Origin: an uncultured Alphaproteobacteria bacterium
Lineage (GTDB): Bacteria; Pseudomonadota; Alphaproteobacteria; Rhodobacterales; Rhodobacteraceae
Length of the DNA: 34,727 nucleotides
Assembly (NCBI GenBank): GCA_902578545.1
Contig: CACHDI010000014.1
Coordinates: forward strand, 1 to 34,727
Reading direction: 5' to 3'
In this document: positions 1-7,891 of the stretch, in pieces
Numbering within the stretch: position 1 is the first letter of the stretch
Layout of the letters: each line of letters opens with the position of its first letter
Position numbers and translations under genes: made by a program
The notes under the pieces: generated by a model
Database searches by the model: none
Told to the model about the DNA's origin: nothing
The model's input: the letters and a program-made list of their open reading frames with translations, nothing else

Positions 1-1
1 G

Positions 2-940
2 CTAGCATCTGCAGAAGTTCCTAAAGTTTCAGCAGATATTGCTCCAGTCCATTCATTAGTATCAAAAGTTATGAATGGATTAGGTAAACCTTATTTAATT
101 ATTCCGGCAGAAGCTTCACCGCATGAGTATCAACTTAAACCGTCTGAAGCAAAATCTCTTCAAGAATCAAAACTTGTTTTTTGGATTGGAGAAGATTTAA
201 CACCTTGGCTTGAAAAAGGGTTATCTACTTTAGCTAAGAATGCAACAATTACGACCTTATTAAAAGCTGAAGGTATAGAGTTACTTGATTTTAGAGAGGG
301 TGCTTTATTTGAAGCACATGATCACAGTGACCATGATGATCATGATGACCACGACCATGGTAAGCATAAGAAAAAAGATGACCATGATGATCATGATGAC
401 CACGCAGGACATGAAGGTCATGACCATGGTGAACATGACCCTCATGCTTGGTTGTCGCCAGGTATAGCCAAAGCTTGGTTAAATTTAATAGCAGCTAAAT
501 TATCTGAAGTAGATCCTAATAATGCTAGTACCTATTTCTCAAATGCTAGTTCGGCCATTAAAGATTTGGATACTTTATCAGATGAAATCAATAAAATCTT
601 AGATCCAATAAGAAAAGAAAAATTTGTCGTCTTTCATGATGCTTATCAATATTTTGAAAATTACTTTAACATTAGTGCTTCTGGAGCAATCTCTTTAGGA
701 GATGCTTCTGACCCAAGTCCAGCACGTCTTAAAGAGATTAAGGATAGAGTTGAGAAAGAGGATATTCATTGTGTACTTGCTGAGCCACAATTCAATGAAG
801 GTTTAGTAAAAGCAGTAATAGAAGGAACACATGCTAACAATGCTATCATAGATCCCCTTGGTGTTAGTTTGGAAATTGGTCCTAATCTATATGATAAACT
901 TATTCGCAATTTAGCAATAAATTTATCTAATTGTTTTTAA
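2..940 (+). CDS. znuA: Zinc ABC transporter substrate-binding protein ZnuA (5' truncated by window)
   Basis: Periplasmic receptor that captures Zn2+ and delivers it to the ZnuBC importer. The frame is open to the left edge (reads ...AEVPKVSADIAPVHSLVSK before the first ATG at 71). That ATG is therefore internal, and the signal peptide and true start lie outside the window. The family's three metal-ligand histidine contexts are all visible: SPHEYQL, DPHAWLSP and VFHDAYQYF. The C-terminal DPLG motif is also present. Between the first and second ligand is a long His/Asp-rich, Lys-interrupted loop (about bases 319-440), typical of ZnuA and thought to collect zinc. A strong terminator follows at 954. 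znuB/znuC and zur are not in the window. Identity is secure from the motifs. A manganese-type relative is less likely given the His loop. Confidence 0.95.
   Translation, partial: LASAEVPKVSADIAPVHSLVSKVMNGLGKPYLIIPAEASPHEYQLKPSEAKSLQESKLVFWIGEDLTPWLEKGLSTLAKNATITTLLKAEGIELLDFREGALFEAHDHSDHDDHDDHDHGKHKKKDDHDDHDDHAGHEGHDHGEHDPHAWLSPGIAKAWLNLIAAKLSEVDPNNASTYFSNASSAIKDLDTLSDEINKILDPIRKEKFVVFHDAYQYFENYFNISASGAISLGDASDPSPARLKEIKDRVEKEDIHCVLAEPQFNEGLVKAVIEGTHANNAIIDPLGVSLEIGPNLYDKLIRNLAINLSNCF
328..404 (+). repeat. Direct repeat inside the ZnuA His-rich loop
   Basis: A 26-base stretch at 328-353 recurs exactly at 379-404, a period of 51 bases (17 codons). Each copy encodes a DHDDHDDH-type block, and a Lys-rich linker (HGKHKKKDD) lies between them. 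The DNA identity, not only the protein repetition, suggests recent duplication or slippage. It stays in frame. Confidence 0.85.
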
Positions 941-953
941 ATCAATCAAGAAT

Positions 954-982
954 TCAGCCTACTTTTTAGTGGGCTGATTTTG
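954..982 (+). terminator. Rho-independent terminator after znuA
   Basis: Ten-base-pair stem: TCAGCCTACT at 954-963 pairs with AGTGGGCTGA at 968-977 (one T-G wobble). The loop is TTTT and a TTTT run follows. It sits 13 bases after the znuA stop and separates it from the DUF1826 gene. Confidence 0.85.
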
Positions 983-1000
983 AAATTTTTAGAATTTTAG

Positions 1001-1639
1001 ATGAATATGAATTATCAAATACCATTAAAAAAGTTATCTAATTTAGTTCATACAGTCTCTGATACTTCTTTTTTATCAGATTTTGTTAATCAGTCTTATT
1101 ATGGTGTTGTATGGGATAGGCAAATACCTGCAAATATTCAAGACTGGCTAAATAAAACTGATCCAAGTTTACTTCCAAGCTTTAGAGAAATTTGCCATAA
1201 AAATGAAGCAAGAGAAAAAATAGTTAATATTTTTGAGAACTCACTTCTGATTAAACAAATAGAGACTGAATGGTTAATACAAGATATAACAAAATTAACC
1301 AAAGTTTTTTCTAACTTAATGAAAGTTGATTATATTCGACTGAGAATGGAAGTTGTTTCTACTAATTCTTGTCGAAAATTTCATATGGATGCTGTTAAAA
1401 GTCGATTAATATGTACTTATCGTGGGCAAGGCACACAGTATGGTATCTCTATGGATGGTAGTGATCCAAAAAACTTTAAGACTACACCTACTGGTTCACC
1501 TATTTTACTGAAAGGCACACTTTGGATCGAAAATAATCCCAAAATAATATTACATAGATCACCACCTATTGAAGGAACTGGAGAAACACGATTTGTTTTT
1601 GTCATAGATCCAATATTTGATCTTGAAAACGAAATATGA
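1001..1639 (+). CDS. DUF1826 domain-containing protein
   Basis: Recognised as DUF1826 by its core FHMDAVKSRLICTYRGQGTQ (residues 127-146) and the later HRSPP (185-189). Biochemical function is not established. An H128-x-D130 pair, a later H185 and an arginine near the C-terminus are arranged like the HxD...H...R set of cupin-fold Fe(II)/2-oxoglutarate enzymes; this is my inference. From memory, DUF1826 genes are often found in zinc-responsive (Zur/COG0523) neighbourhoods, which fits its place behind znuA. The 212-residue length is normal for the family. The ATG at 1001 has only a weak ribosome site; a second ATG lies two codons downstream. It overlaps the next gene by 4 bases (ATGA), implying translational coupling. 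Confidence 0.8.
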   Translation: MNMNYQIPLKKLSNLVHTVSDTSFLSDFVNQSYYGVVWDRQIPANIQDWLNKTDPSLLPSFREICHKNEAREKIVNIFENSLLIKQIETEWLIQDITKLTKVFSNLMKVDYIRLRMEVVSTNSCRKFHMDAVKSRLICTYRGQGTQYGISMDGSDPKNFKTTPTGSPILLKGTLWIENNPKIILHRSPPIEGTGETRFVFVIDPIFDLENEI

Positions 1640-1902
1640 CCCAAAATCTAGGGGAGACAAATCTACGTCGAAGGAAAAGAGTTGGTAATTCGATGTATGA
1701 ATTTGACCACTTACCTAAGCAATTGAGAAAATGGATGAATAGTGCCATCTTACCATGGTCACCTGTTTCTGTGAGGAGATTGTGGTGTAAGTCAATAAAC
1801 AATGGATTATCTTTCGAGGAAGCACTCCATGTATTAGATAACGCTGAAGCGTATAAGATAAAAAAGGAAAAATCTAAAATAAAAAATAAAATATTAAGGT
1901 AG
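1636..1902 (+). CDS. Small DUF6525-like protein
   Basis: An 88-residue basic protein with no signal peptide or membrane segment. The middle reads YEFDHLPKQLRKWM, then LPWSPVSVRRLW, then EEALHVLDNAEA. This Asp-xx-Pro, Trp, PWSP-x-SVRR-W pattern matches the small alphaproteobacterial family I know as DUF6525, whose function is unknown. The PWSP..SVRR..W part looks like a short helix-turn-helix, so nucleic-acid binding is possible but unproven. Its start overlaps the DUF1826 stop in an ATGA, so the two are probably co-translated. The Lys-rich tail (about 75-88) is likely disordered. Confidence 0.7.
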   Translation: MTQNLGETNLRRRKRVGNSMYEFDHLPKQLRKWMNSAILPWSPVSVRRLWCKSINNGLSFEEALHVLDNAEAYKIKKEKSKIKNKILR

Positions 1903-1923
1903 TAAAAATTTAAAGTTTCTATG

Positions 1924-3123
1924 TTACATTTTTAAAATTTTATTCTTGTGTTTAAACTTCCAGGCACCAACTATTGATATTATTGCGAGTATAGGAATTA
2001 ATATTGCAATTTCAATCACACTATCATAGCCACCATATACCCAAATAATTGACCCCAAAATTGGTCCCATGGCAGAACCAAGAACAAATCCTGTAGCTAA
2101 TATTCCTGAAATAATTCCAAAATCTCTTCTACCTAATATTTCTGCAATAACAGTTGGACGGATGATACTTAAAACACCATAACCACATCCTTGAGTTATA
2201 ACAAATAGGAATATAGTGGTTGTTATTATATTAGAAAAATATAAAGACCAACCTGCAATAAATATTGAGCCAAAACAAACTAGGCAAATTGTGATAGTAG
2301 AAACTTTTTTCTCAAAAACAAACATAATAAATCGCCCAATTACTTGCATAGGACCAATTGATGAAGCAACTAAAATAGCAAAACTATTGGAAAAGCCTCT
2401 TTCAAATAAAATTGGAAGAATATGGCTTAAAACAATACCATGATTAAATGCTAACAAAGTGAAAGTTATTCCTATTAACCAAAAAGACAATTTTGATAAA
2501 GATCCAAGTGCTGTAAATATTTTAAATGAAGTTTTTGGGGCATTTACTTTAGACTGTTGTTTTGCATGTTGAGTACTGTAGATAACTAATGGAGTGCAAA
2601 TTAATCCTACAACAAAGCCAAATACAATAATTGCAAACCGCCAGCCAAAATTTTCTATTAAAAAATGAGAACTTGGAAAAGAAATCGTTCCTGCAAATCC
2701 TGCTATAAGGGTAACAATAGTAATAGCTCTTTTTGCATTACCACCCAAACTATGAGTAATTATTGCAAAACATGCCTCATAGAGTGATCCTGACATTGCT
2801 ATACCTAGTCCAAACCAGACAGCATAAAATTGCCACACTTCAGTAACTTTAGATAGCAAAAGTAACATAATAACGGCTAGTATTGTTCCTCCTGAAAAGA
2901 CCTGCTTACCAAAACCTTTATCAATTAAGCGCCCAATTAAAGGTGCACATAATGCGGAGACAATAAGTGAAATAGTGAAAGCTCCAGTGAGCACAGTTCT
3001 TGAAAATCCAAGATTAGTTTCCCATGTTGGAAGAAAAGATGGAAACGAATAGAAGTATGTTGCCCATACTATTGTCTCAACGATAGCAAATGGAATTACA
3101 ATTTTAGTATAAATTTTATTCAT
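1924..3123 (-). CDS. Major facilitator superfamily transporter
   Basis: A 399-residue membrane protein with about 12 hydrophobic segments and a hydrophilic central loop near residues 185-205 (THAKQQSKVNAPKTS). Between TM2 and TM3 is a motif-A-like GRLIDKGFGKQ. The family drives secondary transport of small solutes through the inner membrane; the substrate cannot be read from sequence. The ATG at 3123 gives a standard N-terminus just before TM1. It lies on the same strand 57 bases downstream of the Gfo/Idh/MocA gene and could be its operon partner. Its 3' end converges on the DUF6525-like gene with only 21 bases between stops. Confidence 0.85.
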   Translation of the reverse strand: MNKIYTKIVIPFAIVETIVWATYFYSFPSFLPTWETNLGFSRTVLTGAFTISLIVSALCAPLIGRLIDKGFGKQVFSGGTILAVIMLLLLSKVTEVWQFYAVWFGLGIAMSGSLYEACFAIITHSLGGNAKRAITIVTLIAGFAGTISFPSSHFLIENFGWRFAIIVFGFVVGLICTPLVIYSTQHAKQQSKVNAPKTSFKIFTALGSLSKLSFWLIGITFTLLAFNHGIVLSHILPILFERGFSNSFAILVASSIGPMQVIGRFIMFVFEKKVSTITICLVCFGSIFIAGWSLYFSNIITTTIFLFVITQGCGYGVLSIIRPTVIAEILGRRDFGIISGILATGFVLGSAMGPILGSIIWVYGGYDSVIEIAILIPILAIISIVGAWKFKHKNKILKM

Positions 3124-3180
3124 TATAATAATTGAAGTGGTGGAAAGTATGGAATCTTTTTAAGTTAACAAAATTCCAAT

Positions 3181-4269
3181 TTAGTCTTCTAAAATTTCTT
3201 TCATATGAACTACTCTTTTTTCAATGATTGACAATTCTGCAGCCTGACCAATTGCAACTGCTTTCAGTCCGTCATCTAAAGATACTTGTGATCTTAAGTT
3301 TTCTGTAATGGCCTTTTGCAATTCTAAATGTTCGTAATAAGTTGAACCATGGTGATGACCAGCCTTTAGAATAGTTTCATCAACCTCTATATTCTCAATC
3401 AGAATATTATTTGACTTTCTTAACCCAATTGACAGTTCAGAGCTTGATTTTCCAGATAAAAATGAAGGTACACCTGTCTCTATTTTACCAATATTACCTA
3501 CAGCACATAATTCTTCTTGGAGCTTAGAGTTTTCTGAGAACATACATAAGTCTAGCATAGAGCGTATCCCATTTTCAAAATTTACAATAACAAATGCGTT
3601 ATCTATTATGTCGGGTTTTCTTCCTCTATATTGCTCATTTAAATGATTGACATCTTGGGCACCACTTGCATAAACGCTTACTGCTTCACTATTAGTAACC
3701 AAACGCATTAAATCAAAAAAATGGCAACATTTTTCAACGAGAGTACCTCCAGTATTTTTTGAAAATCGGTTCCAGTCATTTACTTTAATTAGGAATGGAA
3801 ATCGATGTTCCCTTATTGAGAACATTTTTAGATCCCCAATTGTCCCAGATTGTATTTCCTTAATGAATTTGGCTACTGGTGGCATATATCTGTATTCCAT
3901 AGCAGTCCAAATTATACCTGGATAACCTTTAGTTATTTTTTTAAAATGAAAACAATCTTTAACATTAGTACATAGCGGTTTTTCTATTAAAAGATGTGCT
4001 TTAGTTTTTATGACATCTTTGAGAATATCTATATGAGTAAAATTTGGAGTTGCTATTATATAAACGTCTGCAATTTTAGCCTCTATTAGGTCGTTATGAT
4101 GAGAGAAAATTCTGGGGTTATTTTTTAAGTCCTTTCGTGATTCCTCTATGGAAGCTTCATGATCATCACATAACGCAACTACCTCAGCATTTTTCAGAAG
4201 ATTTATATTTCTAATATGCTCTCTTCCCATAGTACCAGAACCAATAATTGCATATTTAAGGGATCCCAT
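3181..4269 (-). CDS. Gfo/Idh/MocA family oxidoreductase
   Basis: NAD(P)-dependent oxidoreductase of the family acting on sugars, inositols and related polyols. The N-terminal Rossmann motif is GSGTMG (residues 10-15). The conserved EKPLC is at 96-100, and the usual catalytic block appears as TGGTLVEKCCHFFDLM with H182 and D185. At 362 residues it has normal length and no signal peptide, so it is cytoplasmic. It is divergent from the dctQMP TRAP operon (121-base shared upstream region), suggesting it processes the TRAP substrate. NAD-dependent glycosidases (GH109/GH188) share this fold, so glycosidase activity cannot be excluded. The start ATG has AAAGGA upstream. Confidence 0.85.
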   Translation of the reverse strand: MGSLKYAIIGSGTMGREHIRNINLLKNAEVVALCDDHEASIEESRKDLKNNPRIFSHHNDLIEAKIADVYIIATPNFTHIDILKDVIKTKAHLLIEKPLCTNVKDCFHFKKITKGYPGIIWTAMEYRYMPPVAKFIKEIQSGTIGDLKMFSIREHRFPFLIKVNDWNRFSKNTGGTLVEKCCHFFDLMRLVTNSEAVSVYASGAQDVNHLNEQYRGRKPDIIDNAFVIVNFENGIRSMLDLCMFSENSKLQEELCAVGNIGKIETGVPSFLSGKSSSELSIGLRKSNNILIENIEVDETILKAGHHHGSTYYEHLELQKAITENLRSQVSLDDGLKAVAIGQAAELSIIEKRVVHMKEILED

Positions 4270-4390
4270 TTTTATCTTTATCCTTTTATTTTGTTTTTAA
4301 ATTAAAAAAACTGATGTAATTTATAGTTAGATTTTTTTATTATCGTTAAAGGAGATCAAAATAAGTATTCTTTTATTTTTATTAAATATT

Positions 4391-4945
4391 TTGAAATATT
4401 TAAATACATTTTTTCTTCGTATCGGTAGACAATTAGCATGGATTGCTATTTTGCTAATGGTAATAGTTATTCTTCTTCAAGTTTTTTTTAGATATGTTCT
4501 TAATAATGCACTTCCTTGGCCAGACGAGGTGGCTCGTTTTTTAATGCTTTGGATGACCGCATTAATAGCTCCCTCGGCTTACAGATGGGGAGGTTTTGTG
4601 TCTATTGATATGATAATAGGTTCTTTCACTAAATTAATTGGAAATCTGATTAGTTTATTATTACTCATGCTTTCATTTTTTATTTTGATTATAGGTTTTA
4701 AATTAGGATTAGATCATATTAAAGTTGGTTGGATTTTTAATTCTTCATCCATCAAAATCCCACTTTTTATTATTGGTGAACAATCCAAACCTTTAAAACT
4801 TGCATGGATGTATATGTCACTACCCATAGGGATATTTTTGTTAATTTTGGTTAATTTAGAACTTATTTTAATTAGGGTAATTTCAATTTGTGATCCTCTT
4901 TTGAAAATAGAACCAGACCCTGATAAAGAAAGTTTAGAAGTGTAA
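4391..4945 (+). CDS. dctQ: TRAP transporter small permease (DctQ)
   Basis: Small four-helix membrane subunit of a Na+-driven TRAP importer. It carries the family signature VFFRYVLNNALPWPDE (about residues 31-46) after TM1, followed by three further helices. The TTG at 4391 gives a normal-length 184-residue protein but has no ribosome binding site. The only good Shine-Dalgarno (GGAG at 4351-4354) sits before an in-frame ATA at 4361 that would add ten residues, so the true start is uncertain. It is first in dctQ-dctM-dctP; dctM begins 2 bases after its stop. Confidence 0.88.
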   Translation: MKYLNTFFLRIGRQLAWIAILLMVIVILLQVFFRYVLNNALPWPDEVARFLMLWMTALIAPSAYRWGGFVSIDMIIGSFTKLIGNLISLLLLMLSFFILIIGFKLGLDHIKVGWIFNSSSIKIPLFIIGEQSKPLKLAWMYMSLPIGIFLLILVNLELILIRVISICDPLLKIEPDPDKESLEV

Positions 4946-4947
4946 GT

Positions 4948-6237
4948 ATGCTAGTTTGGTTTCTTCCTCTTTTTTTGGTTTTTCTTTTAATTGGATTACC
5001 AGTTTTTTTTAGTCTTTTAGCAGCACCCGGCATTTTGCTTTGGTTGAATGGGCAAGCTAGTGATGCAGCGATGCTTTATAGAAATATATATAATGGTATT
5101 GATAGTTTTCCTTTAATGGCAATACCATTTTTTATGTTAGCAGGTGAGTTAATGAATAGGAGTGGTATCACTCTTAGATTGGTTGAATTTAGTCAAGCAA
5201 TGATGGGACACCTGAGGGGAGGTTTAGCACAGGTAAATATTCTTTCATCAATACTCTTTGCGGGTCTTTCTGGATCTGCTGTTGCTGACACCTCAGCTAT
5301 TGGATCTATGTTAATTCCTGCTATGGAAAAACAGGGATATTCAAGAAAATTTGCAGCTGCAATTACTGCAGCAAGTTCCGTAATAGGCCCTATCATTCCA
5401 CCATCAGGTATCATGATAATTTATGCTTATGTAATGGGTGAAAGTGTAGCTGCCTTATTCTTAGCAGGGATTATACCTGGATTAATGGTTGGTATCAGTT
5501 TAATGGTTATGGTAAGATTGTTAGCTAATCGATATGAACTTCCCAAAGCAACATTAAAATCTTCTTGGAAAGTAAGGGGTAAAGCATCTCTAAAAGCATT
5601 CTTTCCATTGATGACCCCTGTTATAATATTAGGAGGAATTTTGGGTGGTATTTTTACACCTACAGAAGCATCTGCTGTAGCTGCTGCTTATGCATTTTTT
5701 ATAGGTTTGTTTGTATTAAAGACACTTGAATGGAGAGATATCCCAAAAGTTTTAACCAAAGCTGCATTGGTATCATCTGTGGTTTTACTTTTAGTTGGGG
5801 CAGCCATGGCCTTTAAAACAGTTGTTAGCTTATCCCATGCTCCAGAACATTTAGCCGATTTTGTTCTAAGCTTAAGTGATAACCCATATATACTTTTATT
5901 TCTGATTAATATTTTATTATTTATTGTAGGTATGTTTTTAGATGCTGGACCTGCAATCATTATTTTGGGTCCAATATTGGGACCAGTTTTTACAGATTTA
6001 GGGGTTCACCCTGTACACTTCGCTATCATAATGTCCGTAAATCTTACCGTAGGATTAGCTACACCACCCATGGGTTTAGTATTATTTGTTGCTTCCTCTG
6101 TTTCGGGAGAAAAAGTTGAATCTATTGCACGTGCAATTTTACCTTTTCTAGCAGTAGAAATTGTGGTTATATTTTTAATTACATATTTCCCAGCTCTATC
6201 TATGAGTATTCCATTAATGACTGGATTTGCAAAGTAA
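4948..6237 (+). CDS. dctM: TRAP transporter large permease (DctM)
   Basis: The 429-residue main transport subunit with about 12-13 membrane helices. Typical DctM segments are seen: GIDSFPLMAIPFFMLAGELM near residues 50-69, LFAGLSGSAVADTSAIGSM around 105-123, and IGPIIPPSGIMIIYAY around 146-161. A late TPPMGLVLF is also present. It forms the Na+-coupled elevator with DctQ and takes substrate from the DctP receptor. The ATG at 4948 lies 2 bases after the dctQ stop, indicating one operon. The substrate is unknown. Confidence 0.95.
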   Translation: MLVWFLPLFLVFLLIGLPVFFSLLAAPGILLWLNGQASDAAMLYRNIYNGIDSFPLMAIPFFMLAGELMNRSGITLRLVEFSQAMMGHLRGGLAQVNILSSILFAGLSGSAVADTSAIGSMLIPAMEKQGYSRKFAAAITAASSVIGPIIPPSGIMIIYAYVMGESVAALFLAGIIPGLMVGISLMVMVRLLANRYELPKATLKSSWKVRGKASLKAFFPLMTPVIILGGILGGIFTPTEASAVAAAYAFFIGLFVLKTLEWRDIPKVLTKAALVSSVVLLLVGAAMAFKTVVSLSHAPEHLADFVLSLSDNPYILLFLINILLFIVGMFLDAGPAIIILGPILGPVFTDLGVHPVHFAIIMSVNLTVGLATPPMGLVLFVASSVSGEKVESIARAILPFLAVEIVVIFLITYFPALSMSIPLMTGFAK

Positions 6238-6323
6238 GGCTGAGAAATATTAAACGTTTTGCTTATGAACTTATAATTAAGTATTAGGCAGAAAAAATAA
6301 ATTATAAATCTAGGGAGGAAATT

Positions 6324-7385
6324 TTGTTTTTTTCAAAGTTACTAAAATCGATGAGTATATCTACTTTAATAGTAGGTTTTTCATTTGCAGCTTTTGCTGC
6401 TGATTATAACTTGAGATTAACTGCCAATTCAAACGATCAAGATGAAGATTATGACGGTGCAGTTGTTTTCAAAAATTATGTTGAAGCTGCTTCTAATGGG
6501 GCAGTATCCGTTGAACTATTTATTGGAACTCAGCTTTGTTCAAAGGGTGCAGAATGTTTACAGGGTGTATCTGATGGAAGTATAGATATTTATATCTCAA
6601 CTTCAGGTGGTGCTGCAGGCGTTTTTCCTTATGTTCAAGTTTTAGATCTTCCGTATTTAATGTCTGATGATAGAATCGCTGAGGACGTGATGAGAAGTGA
6701 TTTTGTTAGAACAGTTAGAAAAATGGCACTGGCTGATTCTGGAAATTCAATTCGTTTAATGACAATTGGAAATACAGGTGGTTGGAGAAATTTTGCAAAT
6801 ACAAAAAGACCAATTAAAGAACCATCTGATATGGAAGGATTAAAGATTAGAACAGTTGTAGCTGATTTACCTCAAGTATTAGTCAAAGCTTTAGGTGCAG
6901 CCCCAACACCAATTCCGTGGCCTGAGTTATTTTCTTCATTTCAAACTGGAGTAGTTGAGGGTTCAAAAAATGGTATCACTGATATTATGAATATGAAGTT
7001 CCCAGATGCAGGTCTTCAATATGTTACTTTGGACGGGCATGCTTATATGGGAGCCCTATGGTGGATGAATAATGCTAAATATCAATCCATGCCTAATAAC
7101 ATTAGAAAGGTGATAACGGATGGTTTTTATGCTCTTCAGCAAGCTACTTTTGCTTCTCCAAAAAGAAAATCAATCAAAGCTTATGAAGATTTTGTAGCTG
7201 GTGGTGGAAATCTTTATGTACCAAGTCCGGATCAAAAAGCGATGTTCAAAGAAGCCGCTGCTCCTGTTTATGATTGGTTTAAGGCCAATGTAAAAGGTGG
7301 TCCAGAAGTTTTTGATGCTTTGACATCTGCTGTTGCAGATGCTGAAGGCAGAATGTCTTCAGATTATGGTAAAGATTTAAATTAA
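6324..7385 (+). CDS. dctP: TRAP transporter substrate-binding protein (DctP family)
   Basis: Periplasmic receptor of the TRAP system. It starts at TTG 6324, supported by GGGAGGAA at 6313-6320, and has a classic signal peptide ending FAAFA before ADYNLRL (cleavage near residue 26). Family blocks include GGWRNFANTKRPI (152-164) and the ligand-contact segment MEGLKIRTVVAD (170-181), where R176 is the expected carboxylate-binding arginine. PWPELFSSFQTGVVEG (199-214) follows. Length is 353 residues. It is third in the operon, 86 bases after dctM, with its own strong ribosome site as expected for a receptor needed in excess. The ligand is probably an organic or sugar acid; the divergent Gfo/Idh/MocA enzyme hints at a sugar-derived acid. 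Confidence 0.92.
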   Translation: MFFSKLLKSMSISTLIVGFSFAAFAADYNLRLTANSNDQDEDYDGAVVFKNYVEAASNGAVSVELFIGTQLCSKGAECLQGVSDGSIDIYISTSGGAAGVFPYVQVLDLPYLMSDDRIAEDVMRSDFVRTVRKMALADSGNSIRLMTIGNTGGWRNFANTKRPIKEPSDMEGLKIRTVVADLPQVLVKALGAAPTPIPWPELFSSFQTGVVEGSKNGITDIMNMKFPDAGLQYVTLDGHAYMGALWWMNNAKYQSMPNNIRKVITDGFYALQQATFASPKRKSIKAYEDFVAGGGNLYVPSPDQKAMFKEAAAPVYDWFKANVKGGPEVFDALTSAVADAEGRMSSDYGKDLN

Positions 7386-7394
7386 AAACAATTA

Positions 7395-7420
7395 TCAGGG
7401 GTGGTTTTTACTGCCCCTGA
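7395..7420 (-). terminator. Hairpin terminator between convergent dctP and Sel1-repeat gene
   Basis: TCAGGGG at 7395-7401 pairs with CCCCTGA at 7414-7420. A T-rich tract follows only when read on the minus strand (TAATTGTTTTTAAT), so it best serves the minus-strand gene whose stop is adjacent at 7421. It may also stop dctP transcripts. Confidence 0.7.
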
Positions 7421-7891
7421 CTACCTAAATGGATAAATCCAAGACTTATAATCATCGATAAGAACATGTGCTTGTTTAATTTCTTCAGGGGTCATTTTTT
7501 TAATTACTTCTTCTTGAGAAATAGCAGCATCAGGATCCCCACCAATAGCAGAAAGAACGTACCAAGTATATGCTCTGATAAGGTCTGGAGCAGGCATACC
7601 TCTACCTGTTTCATAGTACCAACCAACACCAGATTGGGCCCCAGGATGCCCTTTCATGGAGGATCTAAGATACCAATCAAAAGCTCTAAAATCATCTTTC
7701 TGAACCCCAAGCCCCATTGCGTACATAATTCCTATAAGTTCTTCAGCATCAGCATTTCCCGATCTAGCGGCTGGAAGAAGTTCTTTCATTGCCTCTTCAA
7801 ATTTACCTTCTTCCATCAAATCACGAGCATGCTCAATCTCACCAAAAATGAGTGTTGGTATAAGTATAAAAATATAAATATATTTAAACAT
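7421..7891 (-). CDS. Small secreted Sel1-like repeat protein
   Basis: A 156-residue protein with an N-terminal hydrophobic segment (MFKYIYIFILIPTLIFG, residues 1-17) that looks like a signal peptide or anchor. It is followed by two to three Sel1-like TPR units: AARSGNADAEELIGIMYAMG, then SMKGHPGAQSGVGWYYETG, then a third block with GGDPDA. Sel1 repeats mediate protein contacts; the partner is unknown. The start at 7891 is well supported by GAGGAAA just upstream on its strand. It is head to head with the cytochrome c peroxidase gene, and the two probably overlap at their 5' ends. A periplasmic location is inferred. Confidence 0.75.
   Translation of the reverse strand: MFKYIYIFILIPTLIFGEIEHARDLMEEGKFEEAMKELLPAARSGNADAEELIGIMYAMGLGVQKDDFRAFDWYLRSSMKGHPGAQSGVGWYYETGRGMPAPDLIRAYTWYVLSAIGGDPDAAISQEEVIKKMTPEEIKQAHVLIDDYKSWIYPFR

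Noticed and set aside
285-467. Met-rich small frame inside znuA
   Set aside because: Frame-shifted reading of the GAT/CAT repeat gives artificial Met-Thr repeats.
1417-1802. Two minus-strand frames over DUF1826/DUF6525
   Set aside because: They shadow recognisable plus-strand genes and have no supporting features.
7466-7828. Long in-frame extension upstream of the cytochrome c peroxidase
   Set aside because: It is antisense to the well-supported Sel1-repeat gene, is rich in Phe/Ser/Lys/His without domain features, and puts about 120 residues before the signal peptide.
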